A DNA stretch of 64,000 nt, taken from assembly GCA_009841265.1 (NCBI GenBank), contig VXMB01000007.1, positions 372,001 through 436,000 on the forward strand, read 5' to 3'. Both the position numbers and the translations under genes were made by a program. This DNA comes from Gemmatimonadota bacterium (GTDB taxonomy: Bacteria > JAAXHH01). Positions 17,944 through 26,447 of the stretch are shown piece by piece (positions within the stretch are counted from its first letter, which is position 1; the number at the start of each line of letters is the position of its first letter). The notes beneath the pieces were generated by a model. It was not told the origin of the DNA and ran no database searches. It saw only the letters and a program-made list of their open reading frames with translations.

Positions 17944-18475
17944 TCAAGCCTCTCAACTGAAGCTGGCGGCAATCGTCATAAAAACGACGGTCGTGCACAC
18001 TGTCACTTATTTCGTCGCCGGTGCGCTGGCCTACGCGTTTTTCGACTACCAGTCGCTCTGGGATGAACCGGTCTTCAACGTGTACATGCGGCGCATGGAC
18101 GATCCGGTCCTGATGGCCGGACCGCTCTTTCAGCCCATCCGAGGGGTGTTGTTCGGCGTGGTGTTCTACCTGCTGCGCCGCGAATACTTCGGCCGGGCTT
18201 ACGGCTGGCTGACCATCTGGGCGGTCCTGGTCGTGCTGGGGATGTTGAGTACGTTCGGTCCGGCACCGGGTTCCATAGAAGGCCTGATCTATACGACGAT
18301 TCCCTTCGGCTCGCAGTTCGGCGGCGGGAGCATCGAGACTTTAGCCCAGGCGCTTACCTTTTCGTTTATCGTGTTCTACTGGGTGCGCCAGCCCGATAAG
18401 CGGTGGTTGACTTGGGTGTTGACGACTGCGTTTCTCCTCGTCCTGGCGTTTTCACTCATCGGGATGCTACAGTGA
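17939..18475 (+). CDS. Hypothetical multi-pass membrane protein
   Basis: About 178 residues with four or five hydrophobic segments: IVIKTTVVHTVTYFVAGALAYAFF, GVLFGVVFYLLRR, WLTIWAVLVVLGMLST, AQALTFSFIVFYWV and WVLTTAFLLVLAFSLIGML. No family is recognised. The frame is open back to 17714 but that part is arginine- and serine-rich, lies in the direct repeat and is not protein-like, so TTG 17939 with GGAG 6 nt upstream is chosen. It is followed after 34 nt by the lipoprotein hydratase gene and may be co-transcribed with it. Confidence 0.65.
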   Translation: MVQASQLKLAAIVIKTTVVHTVTYFVAGALAYAFFDYQSLWDEPVFNVYMRRMDDPVLMAGPLFQPIRGVLFGVVFYLLRREYFGRAYGWLTIWAVLVVLGMLSTFGPAPGSIEGLIYTTIPFGSQFGGGSIETLAQALTFSFIVFYWVRQPDKRWLTWVLTTAFLLVLAFSLIGMLQ

Positions 18476-18509
18476 TCCTTCCTGATTTACCTATTTTACA
18501 GGAGTCATT

Positions 18510-19460
18510 ATGTACCGGAATCTGATGGCAATACTCGCAGGTGGCGCATTGGTGACCATGTTGTCGGCCTGCGCGGCCACGGAAGAGGAAACGGCTGCGC
18601 CAGAGTCCGAAACCACGGGTGACGCTGAAACTGCGGCCGACGCCGACGTCCTCACCACGACCCTGACGCCCGAGTCGGACCGGGCCGCCATCGTCGCCCA
18701 CCTGCTGGAAGCGGAGCGGAAGAAGATCAATACCGAGGCCATGGCGATCAACTTCCCCGACATGGACCGTCAGACCGCCTACGACATCCAGGCGGACATC
18801 CTGGCCGAGAAACTGAAGAATGAAGAGCGCGTCGGCTGGAAGATCGGGTTCTCCCGCATGCCCGAGGACCCTGCCACGCTGGATCCTATCTACGGCCACA
18901 TCATGGCGTCGAACGTGTTCGAGCCCGGGACGCCCGTCGAAGCCTCGGCATTCGTGCCCGACTCGGCGACCGTGGAAGGCGAGTTCGCCTTTTTGATCGG
19001 CCAGGATCTCCCCGGTCCCGATTTGACCCGCGAGCAGGTCGGCGATGCCGTCACCGCGGTGGTCGGCGTGATCGAACTGCTTTCCACGTGGACGGCCGGT
19101 ACCGAGGAGAATCCGTCCACGCGCGACCATGACGTCACGGGCAACGTGTTCCACGTGGGCATCATCCTTGGCGAGACGCGGGTGCCCCTCGATGAGATGG
19201 ATTTCACGATGGAAACCGCGACGGTAGTGATCGACGGCGAGGAAAGGGCCTCCGCGCTGGCCACCATGAACATGGGCGTGGATCCTCTGGAGGCGCTGAC
19301 CTGGCTGGCCAACGAGTTGACCACCTACAGCGACGAGTACCTCCGGGCGGGGGACGTGGTGATCACCGGAACGGTCTTCCCGCCGCCCCGCATGGGTGCC
19401 GGCAGCAAGGCGGTGATGAGCTACACGACCCTCGGCACGATCGAGGTGGAGCTAAAATAA
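18510..19460 (+). CDS. 2-keto-4-pentenoate-hydratase-like (MhpD/FAH superfamily) lipoprotein
   Basis: A 316-residue protein with a lipoprotein signal (MYRNLMAILAGGALVTMLSAC, lipobox cysteine at 21) and an acidic linker to about 60. From there it is MhpD-like: FPDMDRQTAYDIQADILAEKL, VGWKIGFSRM, then EGEFAFLIGQDL and VVGVIELLSTW carrying the acidic metal ligands, and a final GDVVITGTVFPPPRMGAGSKAVMSYTTLGTIEVEL. Cytosolic MhpD hydrates 2-hydroxypenta-2,4-dienoate in aromatic catabolism. A membrane-anchored extracytoplasmic version is unexpected and its substrate is unknown. The PfkB gene starts inside its stop codon (ATAA overlap). Confidence 0.85.
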   Translation: MYRNLMAILAGGALVTMLSACAATEEETAAPESETTGDAETAADADVLTTTLTPESDRAAIVAHLLEAERKKINTEAMAINFPDMDRQTAYDIQADILAEKLKNEERVGWKIGFSRMPEDPATLDPIYGHIMASNVFEPGTPVEASAFVPDSATVEGEFAFLIGQDLPGPDLTREQVGDAVTAVVGVIELLSTWTAGTEENPSTRDHDVTGNVFHVGIILGETRVPLDEMDFTMETATVVIDGEERASALATMNMGVDPLEALTWLANELTTYSDEYLRAGDVVITGTVFPPPRMGAGSKAVMSYTTLGTIEVELK

Positions 19461-20368
19461 AAAACTGCTACGTCATCGTCGGCCTGGGTGAATTGCTCTG
19501 GGACATGCTGCCGTCGGGCCCCCAGCTCGGCGGCGCTCCGGCGAACTTCGCCTACTTCGCGTCCCTTCTGGGTGAAGAGGGCATCGTAGCGAGCCGGGTC
19601 GGCCGGGACGACCTCGGGGACCGGGCCGTGGACCGAATCGCCGGTCTCGGCCTGTCCACCGACGCGATACAGCGAGACGAGCACTATCCCACCGGGACGG
19701 TCGACGTCGCCCTCGGACCGGACGGGCAGCCTGAATTTACGATTAACGGTGATGTCGCGTGGGAGCACATGGCGTGGACGCCCGGCTGGTCGGCGCTGGC
19801 CGCCCGGACGGATGCCGTGTGCTTCGGGACGGTGTGCCGTCACCAGGCGGCTTCGACGAGCGCGGTCACGGCGTTTCTCAAGGCTCTGCGGCCCTCCGCC
19901 CTTCGCCTCTTCGACGTGAACCTACGGCAGGACCGGTACACCCCGGCCCTGTTGCATGAATCCTTCCAGCATGCCCACATTGTCAAGCTGAACGACGAGG
20001 AACTGCGCACGGTCTGTCCCCTGCTGGACCTCGGGGGAGTGGATCTCGAGTCCATGGCGCGGCAGCTACGCGAGCGGTATGAGCTGGAAGTGGTCTGCGT
20101 CACCCGCGGCGCGGAAGGCAGCCTGCTGGTCACCGCGTCCGAGACCGTGGCCCACCCGGGCGTGCCGGTCGACGTGGTGGATACCATCGGCGCCGGCGAC
20201 GCCTTCACCGCGGTCCTGGCCAGCGGGTACCTGCGCGTCGTGCCGCTTGAACGGGTGAGCGTAGCCGCCAACCGGCTCGGCGCCTGGGTGGCGTCGCGGA
20301 CCGGCGCCATGCCGGCGGCCGACGAGGCGGTGTGCTCCGCGGTCCGGAATACCCTGCGGGAAGCATAA
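19457..20368 (+). CDS. PfkB-family carbohydrate kinase (fructokinase-like), probable ATA start
   Basis: About 303 residues. It opens with the first strand NCYVIVGLGELLWDMLPSG and the substrate motif LGGAPANFAYFASLLG, and has DVNLRQDRY in the middle and the catalytic DTIGAGDAFTAVLASG (Asp base) near residue 245. The only ATG/GTG/TTG-type start is TTG 19493, which would cut off the first strand and the family GE motif. An ATA at 19457, 6 nt after GGTGGAG and overlapping the preceding TAA, restores the normal N-terminus. Sugar specificity is not evident, though GGAPANFA is typical of fructokinases. Confidence 0.85.
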   Translation: MKNCYVIVGLGELLWDMLPSGPQLGGAPANFAYFASLLGEEGIVASRVGRDDLGDRAVDRIAGLGLSTDAIQRDEHYPTGTVDVALGPDGQPEFTINGDVAWEHMAWTPGWSALAARTDAVCFGTVCRHQAASTSAVTAFLKALRPSALRLFDVNLRQDRYTPALLHESFQHAHIVKLNDEELRTVCPLLDLGGVDLESMARQLRERYELEVVCVTRGAEGSLLVTASETVAHPGVPVDVVDTIGAGDAFTAVLASGYLRVVPLERVSVAANRLGAWVASRTGAMPAADEAVCSAVRNTLREA

Positions 20369-20392
20369 AGGAAGCACAAAGAAAGCGTAAGG
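20360..20392. repeat. 11-bp tandem repeat spanning the PfkB stop codon
   Basis: Three imperfect units, GAAGCATAAAG, GAAGCACAAAG and AAAGCGTAAGG, follow one another without a gap. The first contains the gene's own TAA stop (20366-20368). It is one of several duplications located at gene 3' ends. Confidence 0.65.
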
Positions 20393-20403
20393 GAAACGAC
20401 GGA

Positions 20404-23265
20404 TTATTCAGGCAGGTAGTACGTCTCTTCCGCCGGCCGCAGGGGGCGATTGAGCCAGAGGGGCCGGCGCAGTCCGCCCGGTCCGGGCGCGGGGCGCGTC
20501 TGGTCCAGCCATTCGCGGTACACCTCGAAGGACTTCTCCGTATCCACCAACACGTCTCCGTAGGCGTCCTCGTCGCGGGCCTTTTCGACCCTGACCTTCT
20601 GGTGCCAGCAGTGCATGCCGCTCACGGGATCGGGGTGCACGGGGAAGGTGATGTTCTGGTGCACGCCGCCATCCCGCCAGAAGATGCGGGAGGAGTCGCG
20701 GTCGGCGCTTTCGTAGGGCCGGATGCCGTCCATCACTTTCATACGCCACTTGCCGCCGGATGCTTCCTGGATATCCACCAGGTTGACCGACCAGCGGTTG
20801 CCGTCCGCGTCCTGCTTGCGCCGCCAACGGCCCAGGTGGTGTGAGCAGGCGACCACGCCGGGCTTCATGGCCTCGGTGACCCAGACGCGGTCCACGAAAT
20901 GGCCGATCTCGGTGGTCACCCGGACCAGGTCGCCCGTGGTGATGCCCATCCGGTCGGCGTCCTGCCGGTGCATCCACACGGGGTTGCGGTTGGAGATCTC
21001 GTTGAGCCACTTGGCGTTACCCGACCTCGAGTGGATCAGCGTGGGCAGCCGGAAGGTGGGCACCAGCGGGAACTCGCCCTTATCGCGGTCGAGCGCGTCG
21101 GGGTGCACGTGGCTCTTGATGTAGGTGGGGATGGCGTACTCCGGCCAGCCCCAGTCCACCATGGTCTGGGAGTAGAATTCCTGCTTGAGCGACGGAGTGG
21201 GGAAGCCCGCGCGCGGTGTCCCGTCCACCATGACGCCCACGGTCTTGCCGTCGGCGACCAGGGTATTCGTCTCCGGATCGACCTCGGCCCCGGCGGCCGT
21301 CTCGTCATCCAGCTTCTTGAGGTGCTTTGCGTAGGCCGTCTTCTCCACCTCGAAGGCGCCGTACTTGCGCATGTAATCCAGGGTGGACAGCCCTTCTTCC
21401 GCGGCGGCCTCGGGCAACCCGTCCACGTGGTCGAAGATGTACCGGTAGTATTCGTCGACGGTGATCTTCTCGCCGGGCCGGTAAGGTGAAATGAAATGGT
21501 CCCTGATCCCCAGGCTGCCGTCGGGATCGATGCGCCAGGACAGCTCGATCCAGAACTCGTCCTCTTCCCACACCTCGCCCGGGTTGGCCTCGTAGGTGAA
21601 GGTCACCGGATCGCCCATGCGCCGCCGCGCCTCCCGCAGGACGGGCTGGCGGAACCCGATCCAGGTGCCCGAGTGGGTCTCATAGCTGATGATGTCGTGG
21701 CGCTCGCTGGCGTGGCCCATGGGCAGCACGTAGTCCGCGAAATAGGCCGTCTCGTTCCACGTGGGCGTCAGGGCCGCGTGCAGCCCCACCTTCTCCTCGT
21801 CGCGCAGCGCCTCGACCCAGGTGAACCCGTCCGGATACGTCCACACGGGATTGAACACCCGGGTGAAGTAAACGGCCAGCTTTCCCCGTCCCTCTTTCAG
21901 GAAATGGGGCAGGAGAAAGCTCATTTCGTAATGGGAGAGGGGGTATTCCTTCGGGAAATGCAGTTCGTTCCAGAACTTCTGGTCCGGGGGGTGATCGAAG
22001 ACGTTGGGCTTGAACTTGTTCCAACCGCTCGGCGAGGTCCCGCCCTCCGTGCCGACGCTGCCCGTGAGCACGTTCAGGAAGTGGAGACACCGCGCCACAG
22101 CCCAGCCGCCGGCGTTGCCGCTTCCCGCGCTGCGCCAGTTGTGGGTGGCGAACCGCGACCCCGCCCGGCCGATCTCCCGGGCGATTTCCACGATCTGCGC
22201 CGCCGGTACGCCGCTCTCCTGCTCGGCGAACTCGGGGGTGTATTCGCTGTAGACGGCCTTGAGCGCCTCGATGAACCGCTCGAAGGTGCGCGGCCCGTCG
22301 GGGTGTTCCTTCTCCAGGTAGGTCTGCCAGTTCACCCACGTCTTCATGAACTCCCCGTCGTAGGAGCCGTCCTGCAGGATGACGTTGGCCATGGCCAGCA
22401 GTACCGCGGCCTCGCTGCCCGGATAGGTCGGCATCCAGTGGTCGGCCATGCTGGCCGTGTTGGACAGCCTCGGGTCCATGACGGCCAGCTTCGCCCCCTT
22501 CATCATGCCTTCGATGATGCGCTGGGCGTGGGGATTGAAGTAGTGTCCCGATTCCAGGTGGGCGCTGATGAGGAGGATGAATTGCGCGTTGGCGTGGTCC
22601 GGCGACGGCCGGTCGAAGAAATGCCAGAGGGCGTAACCGAAGCGCGCGCCCGACGAGCAGATGTTGGTGTGGCTGTTGTGCCCGTCCACGCCCCAGGCCT
22701 TGAGCACCCGGTCGATGTAGCCCTCGGCGCCGGGTCGGCCCACGTGGTAGGCGATCTCGTTGTTGGCGCCCTGCTGCAGGCGTTCGCGGATCCGGCCGGC
22801 GATGTCGTCCAGCGCGTCGTCCCAGGACACCCGTTCCCACTCGCCGCTGCCCCGGGCGCCCGACCGGCGCACGGGATAGAGGATGCGGTCGGTGTCGCGG
22901 ATCTGGTTGATGGTCGCCGGACCCTTGGCGCAGTTGCGCCCCCGGCTGGCCGGGTGGTAGGGATTGCCCTCGAACTTGCGGACCTCCATCGTCTCCTTGT
23001 CCACGTAGCTGAGCATGCCGCACCCGGCTTCACAGTTGAAGCAGGCCGTGGGCACCACCATGTAGCGTTTGGTCTGCTGCCGCGGCCAGTCCTGGGCCTC
23101 GTACTCCACCCAGTCGTCCCACTGGTCCGGCGGCGGGTAGTCCGTGAGCGCGCCGCCTTCGGTCAGGCTCGGGAGATCCGGTCCGTCCACTTCGTGCAGG
23201 TTGGGGATCAGGCCGATCTTCTCGGCCAGCGATTCGATCAATCCCGGTTTATGGCGTATGGACAT
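20404..23265 (-). CDS. Molybdopterin oxidoreductase catalytic subunit (CISM/DMSO-reductase family)
   Basis: A 953-residue catalytic subunit. The N-terminal [4Fe-4S] motif is C75-x2-C78-x3-C82 with C112 in GRNCAKG. The pterin domains follow, and C203 in SHTNICSSGARFG is the likely Mo ligand. LGRWRRKQDADGNRW and the RHDIISYETHSG loop lie in the pterin-binding C-terminal half. No twin-arginine signal is seen in MSIRHKPGLIESLAEKIG, unlike most periplasmic PsrA/PhsA-type enzymes, so orientation is uncertain. The partner is the FeS-NrfD fusion 31 nt upstream. Substrate (sulfur compound, formate or arsenical among the options) cannot be assigned. Confidence 0.9.
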   Translation of the reverse strand: MSIRHKPGLIESLAEKIGLIPNLHEVDGPDLPSLTEGGALTDYPPPDQWDDWVEYEAQDWPRQQTKRYMVVPTACFNCEAGCGMLSYVDKETMEVRKFEGNPYHPASRGRNCAKGPATINQIRDTDRILYPVRRSGARGSGEWERVSWDDALDDIAGRIRERLQQGANNEIAYHVGRPGAEGYIDRVLKAWGVDGHNSHTNICSSGARFGYALWHFFDRPSPDHANAQFILLISAHLESGHYFNPHAQRIIEGMMKGAKLAVMDPRLSNTASMADHWMPTYPGSEAAVLLAMANVILQDGSYDGEFMKTWVNWQTYLEKEHPDGPRTFERFIEALKAVYSEYTPEFAEQESGVPAAQIVEIAREIGRAGSRFATHNWRSAGSGNAGGWAVARCLHFLNVLTGSVGTEGGTSPSGWNKFKPNVFDHPPDQKFWNELHFPKEYPLSHYEMSFLLPHFLKEGRGKLAVYFTRVFNPVWTYPDGFTWVEALRDEEKVGLHAALTPTWNETAYFADYVLPMGHASERHDIISYETHSGTWIGFRQPVLREARRRMGDPVTFTYEANPGEVWEEDEFWIELSWRIDPDGSLGIRDHFISPYRPGEKITVDEYYRYIFDHVDGLPEAAAEEGLSTLDYMRKYGAFEVEKTAYAKHLKKLDDETAAGAEVDPETNTLVADGKTVGVMVDGTPRAGFPTPSLKQEFYSQTMVDWGWPEYAIPTYIKSHVHPDALDRDKGEFPLVPTFRLPTLIHSRSGNAKWLNEISNRNPVWMHRQDADRMGITTGDLVRVTTEIGHFVDRVWVTEAMKPGVVACSHHLGRWRRKQDADGNRWSVNLVDIQEASGGKWRMKVMDGIRPYESADRDSSRIFWRDGGVHQNITFPVHPDPVSGMHCWHQKVRVEKARDEDAYGDVLVDTEKSFEVYREWLDQTRPAPGPGGLRRPLWLNRPLRPAEETYYLPE

Positions 23266-23296
23266 GGAGTCTTTTCCATCCTCGATCGTCAGTGCG

Positions 23297-24943
23297 TTAA
23301 CTCAGCGGAATGTCCTGCGGCGCTCTGACCCAGACGTACTCCGTCGCGTAGAGACCGATCAGCACGCCCGCGCCCGCCGCGGCGAGGACCGCTTCACCGC
23401 CGATCCAGGCCAGTACGACGGGCACAAGATTGCCGATCGCGATACCAAGCAGCCAGAAGTATCCCCGGTACCTGCCACGGACGATGGCCTGCACGGCTTT
23501 TCGGGCGTCGGCCGTGGGATGGGGCGTCAGCATCTCGGACGCGATGACCAGCAGGTTCAGGATGATGGCGACAATTAACGTGTTCCGCACGAAGGCGGTC
23601 CACGCCTCGCCGGGCTCGCCGAAAAGGTGCGCCAGGGCGAACACCGCCGCACCGGCCAGTACCGCGTGGAGCAGCATGTGCAGGACCAGCGTCGGGCTCT
23701 GCCAGAAATCCCGCCCCTTGGCCTGGGCGAAGAGAAAGGCCGTGTATACTGCCGTGACGACCGCCAACACTGCCGTGATCCAGCCGATGATTTCAGCCGC
23801 TCCGGTCCGACCGGTCCACATGGCCGCGGCCCAGAGCGTGAGCGCCAGCCCGTAGAGGGTCAGGGCGTAGCCGCCGAGCACGAGCCAGGATTTCCACTGG
23901 GGACGAAGCAGCACGTATAGAAAGCGTTTGGGTTGGGTCAGGTCGCTGACGAGCAGGATCGTCGTGGCCAGGAGGAACGTCAAGGCCACGGTGCAGCCGG
24001 CCCACGCGAGCACGGGATCGACGGCATACCCGAAGACCGAGGCCGCGAAGGGAAGGAGGAAGGCCCCCGCCGAAATGGCCTTGGTCCACACGTAGGCTGC
24101 CACGTCGTTGCCCCACAGGACGCCCTTGTCCGGTGCGTCGTAGACCCGGCGCGCCGCGGCGTCTTTTCCATTGCCCCGATCGCTGCCTGGTTCCGCTCCA
24201 GCCCGGCCACCAGCGTCATCCTGTCGGTCGCCGCCAACCTGCCCGTCCTGTCCCATCCCCCCAAGCTGCCGGATCATGTCCTCCGGATCCGCCTTGGCGG
24301 TCCGTTCCTCGATATACCGGGCAAAATGGCCGACGCCGTCCGACTGCGAACTCCACATGTAGTTGTCCGACGTCGCGGTTTCCCCGGGCGTCAATGAGGC
24401 CTCGTCGCCGTCGATGTAGTACAGGCGGGGCTTCGTGTCCTTCTCGATCTTTCGGACCGTCACCTGTTCCTTCGCGAGCAACTGGGAGATCTCCGTCGAA
24501 CCATCGTCCATATCGCCTGAGATGATGGCGTGTTCCGGGCAGACGTTCACGCAGGCGGGTTCGAGACCGATATCCACTCGGTGGGCGCAGTAGTTGCACT
24601 TGGCCGCCGTATGGGTGTCCGGATCGATATACAGGGCGTCGTAGGGACAGGCCTGCATGCAGCCCTTGCATCCGATGCATCGCCGCGGATCGAAATCGAC
24701 GATGCCGTCCTTCCGGGTGTACAGCGCCGTCACCGGACAGATCTCCACGCAGGGGGCGTCCTCGCAATGGTTGCACCGCATGACGGAGAAATGCCTCGAC
24801 GTGTTCGGATACGTCCCTTTCTCGATGTACTTCACCCAGGTCCGGTTGACGCCGAGGGGCACTTCGTGCTCAGCCTTGCACGCGACGGTGCAGGCGTGGC
24901 ACCCGATGCACTTCCTGTTGTCGATGATGAAACCGTATTGCAT
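23297..24943 (-). CDS. Four-cluster ferredoxin fused to NrfD/PsrC-like membrane subunit
   Basis: A 548-residue fusion. Residues 1-170 form the electron-transfer subunit with four [4Fe-4S] motifs: CIGCHACTVAC, CNHCEDAPCVEICP, CIGCKGCMQACP and CNYCAHR...CVNVCP. A variable polar linker (about 180-270) follows, then eight membrane segments of an NrfD/PsrC quinone-interacting subunit, from NDVAAYVWTKAISAGAFLLP to the end. Normally these are two polypeptides; the fusion gives a two-gene complex with the molybdopterin subunit downstream. Electrons would pass between quinone and the Mo site. ATG 24943 has GGAG upstream. Confidence 0.9.
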   Translation of the reverse strand: MQYGFIIDNRKCIGCHACTVACKAEHEVPLGVNRTWVKYIEKGTYPNTSRHFSVMRCNHCEDAPCVEICPVTALYTRKDGIVDFDPRRCIGCKGCMQACPYDALYIDPDTHTAAKCNYCAHRVDIGLEPACVNVCPEHAIISGDMDDGSTEISQLLAKEQVTVRKIEKDTKPRLYYIDGDEASLTPGETATSDNYMWSSQSDGVGHFARYIEERTAKADPEDMIRQLGGMGQDGQVGGDRQDDAGGRAGAEPGSDRGNGKDAAARRVYDAPDKGVLWGNDVAAYVWTKAISAGAFLLPFAASVFGYAVDPVLAWAGCTVALTFLLATTILLVSDLTQPKRFLYVLLRPQWKSWLVLGGYALTLYGLALTLWAAAMWTGRTGAAEIIGWITAVLAVVTAVYTAFLFAQAKGRDFWQSPTLVLHMLLHAVLAGAAVFALAHLFGEPGEAWTAFVRNTLIVAIILNLLVIASEMLTPHPTADARKAVQAIVRGRYRGYFWLLGIAIGNLVPVVLAWIGGEAVLAAAGAGVLIGLYATEYVWVRAPQDIPLS

Positions 24944-24963
24944 GGATGCTCCGGATGATGCGG

Positions 24964-25437
24964 TCAGCCGGAAAGCGTTCCGTACTGGCCGCCGTAGAAG
25001 ACCAATGGGCGCCCTTGCCCGGCGCCGCCCGCAACGATCTCGCCGATGAAGATGTCGTGATCTCCGCCCTGCAGTATTTCTGTGACGCGGCAGTCAACGT
25101 AGGCCAGCGCTTGCTCGAAAACGGGCGAACCCGTGGCCTCGGTCCGGTACGCGATGCCTGAAAAGTCCTTTGGACCGTGCTTTGCGAAACGCACGGAGAT
25201 TTCTTCCTGTTCTTCGGTCAGAATATTGACGGCGAAGCAGTCGCTGGCCCTGAGGTAGGTGTTCATCTGGGCCTTCACGTCCACCGATACGAGAATGAGC
25301 GGGGGATCCAGCGAGAGGGAAGCCACCGCATTGGCGGTCATGCCCTGCGGCCTGTCCTCGTAGCAGGTGGTTACGACGGTCACGCCGGTCGCGAAATGCC
25401 CCATGATCCGTCGTTGTTCCATTTGATCAAAAGCCAT
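24964..25437 (-). CDS. Flavin reductase-family (FMN-binding split-barrel) protein
   Basis: A 157-residue flavin reductase-like domain: RRIMGHFATGVTVVTTCYEDRPQGMTANAVASLSLDPPLILVSVD, then FAVNILTEEQEEIS and GDHDIFIGEIV. The T-x-N-A and SL-D-PPL motifs are the FMN-binding signature. Such proteins supply reduced flavin or act as oxidoreductases themselves. It ends 20 nt before the FeS-NrfD gene, so the three genes are probably one transcript, which is an unusual partner for a molybdopterin complex. The start at 25437 is chosen for family length; a longer frame to 25542 is not family-like. Confidence 0.85.
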   Translation of the reverse strand: MAFDQMEQRRIMGHFATGVTVVTTCYEDRPQGMTANAVASLSLDPPLILVSVDVKAQMNTYLRASDCFAVNILTEEQEEISVRFAKHGPKDFSGIAYRTEATGSPVFEQALAYVDCRVTEILQGGDHDIFIGEIVAGGAGQGRPLVFYGGQYGTLSG

Positions 25438-25561
25438 TTTACCACGCTTGTCAGGGAGTTTTCCGCGATCGGGCAACTGTCTCCCACTGTGATGCATCGT
25501 CCCGTCAAAGTCAATGTATTTAAAGATGGTCCCGCGTTTCATTCCCGGTGGCGTCTCAGGG

Positions 25562-26173
25562 CTACAGCCGAATCACCACGGAAGCGGTTACGGGTATCCA
25601 CCGGGCGCTTTCATCGAACACATTGCGTGCATGGTTGTACCTCGCCTCCAGGGACAACCGCACGTGGTCGCTGACGGTCAGGTTGACCCCCAGGCCGAAC
25701 ACGAACATGAACGAGTGGTCGCTGGTACCGGAGTCCGCGTCTTCACCCGCGGCAGTGCGATCGGATCGGCCCGTGAAGCGATCGGGCCGACCTGTGGCCC
25801 TGACCCATCCCACGCCCCCGTGGCCATAGAATCCCACGGGATCCGCGATCCCCTCAATCAGCAGGCCCACATTGCCACCCGTCAGCGTTTTATCGGCAAC
25901 CGATGCCGACCCCTCGTTAGCCATCCCTTCATTCGAATGCGAAAACGCCGAGCCTTCAATTCCGAAACGACTGTGATGGCCCTCGAGCAACAGGAAGTAA
26001 CCTTCATCGACGGGTATCGCCAGGCCAGCGACCAGAAAAGGGCCGGCCGAAGCCGTACCGTCCGCCAGGTCACCGATGGGCATGGCGGGTCCGCCTCCAA
26101 ACCTGACATTCGCCTGCCCCTCGGCCTGCAGCGGTGAAAACATACACGCGATCGCCAGACAAACACCACGCAC
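25562..26173 (-). CDS. Outer-membrane beta-barrel protein (opacity/porin-like)
   Basis: About 203 residues. GTG 26173 has GGGAG 7 nt upstream and yields a signal peptide (VRGVCLAIACMFSPLQAEGQA). The rest alternates amphipathic strands with glycine-rich turns: VRFGGGPAMPIGDLADG, GFYGHGGVGWVRATG, FMFVFGLGVNLTVSDHVRLSLEARYNHARN, and a C-terminal SARWIPVTASVVIRL, typical of eight-stranded OmpA-like or Opacity barrels. No partner gene. It is divergent from the ECF sigma operon, whose promoter lies 120 nt away. Confidence 0.75.
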   Translation of the reverse strand: MRGVCLAIACMFSPLQAEGQANVRFGGGPAMPIGDLADGTASAGPFLVAGLAIPVDEGYFLLLEGHHSRFGIEGSAFSHSNEGMANEGSASVADKTLTGGNVGLLIEGIADPVGFYGHGGVGWVRATGRPDRFTGRSDRTAAGEDADSGTSDHSFMFVFGLGVNLTVSDHVRLSLEARYNHARNVFDESARWIPVTASVVIRL

Positions 26174-26295
26174 TTGAGAACTCCCTTCATGCAGCATCAT
26201 GTCGCAACTTCGAATTCACCGGAAAGAACGGACCGATTTTTTGGCTCAATGAGCAGGTTCCGTGTGAAAGAAGTAACTTATTTCTGAATTTTGTG

Positions 26296-26325
26296 GGAAT
26301 AGAATCGGCGCCGGCGTGGTCTAAT
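26296..26325 (+). promoter_or_regulatory. ECF-type promoter of the sigma-factor operon
   Basis: GGAATAG (26296-26302), a 17-bp spacer and TCTAAT (26320-26325). The same geometry recurs at 28103 and 47277. GGAAC-type -35 and TCTAA-type -10 elements are the classic sigmaE-like ECF consensus, so the sigma factor encoded 120 bp downstream probably drives its own transcription. Confidence 0.65.
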
Positions 26326-26447
26326 CAGTAGGCAGCGACAACCGTTCGGATCGATCTCCGGTACTTTCGAGATGCGTTAACGGGCCGCGCCGGCCGACAG
26401 TCCGTTGGATGCTGACCATATTGTTCCGGCCATTCGAGGGAAGCGGG

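Noticed and set aside
21496..23328. Long plus-strand frame opposite the molybdopterin subunit
   Set aside because: Composition typical of antisense GC-rich frames; the minus-strand gene has all catalytic motifs.
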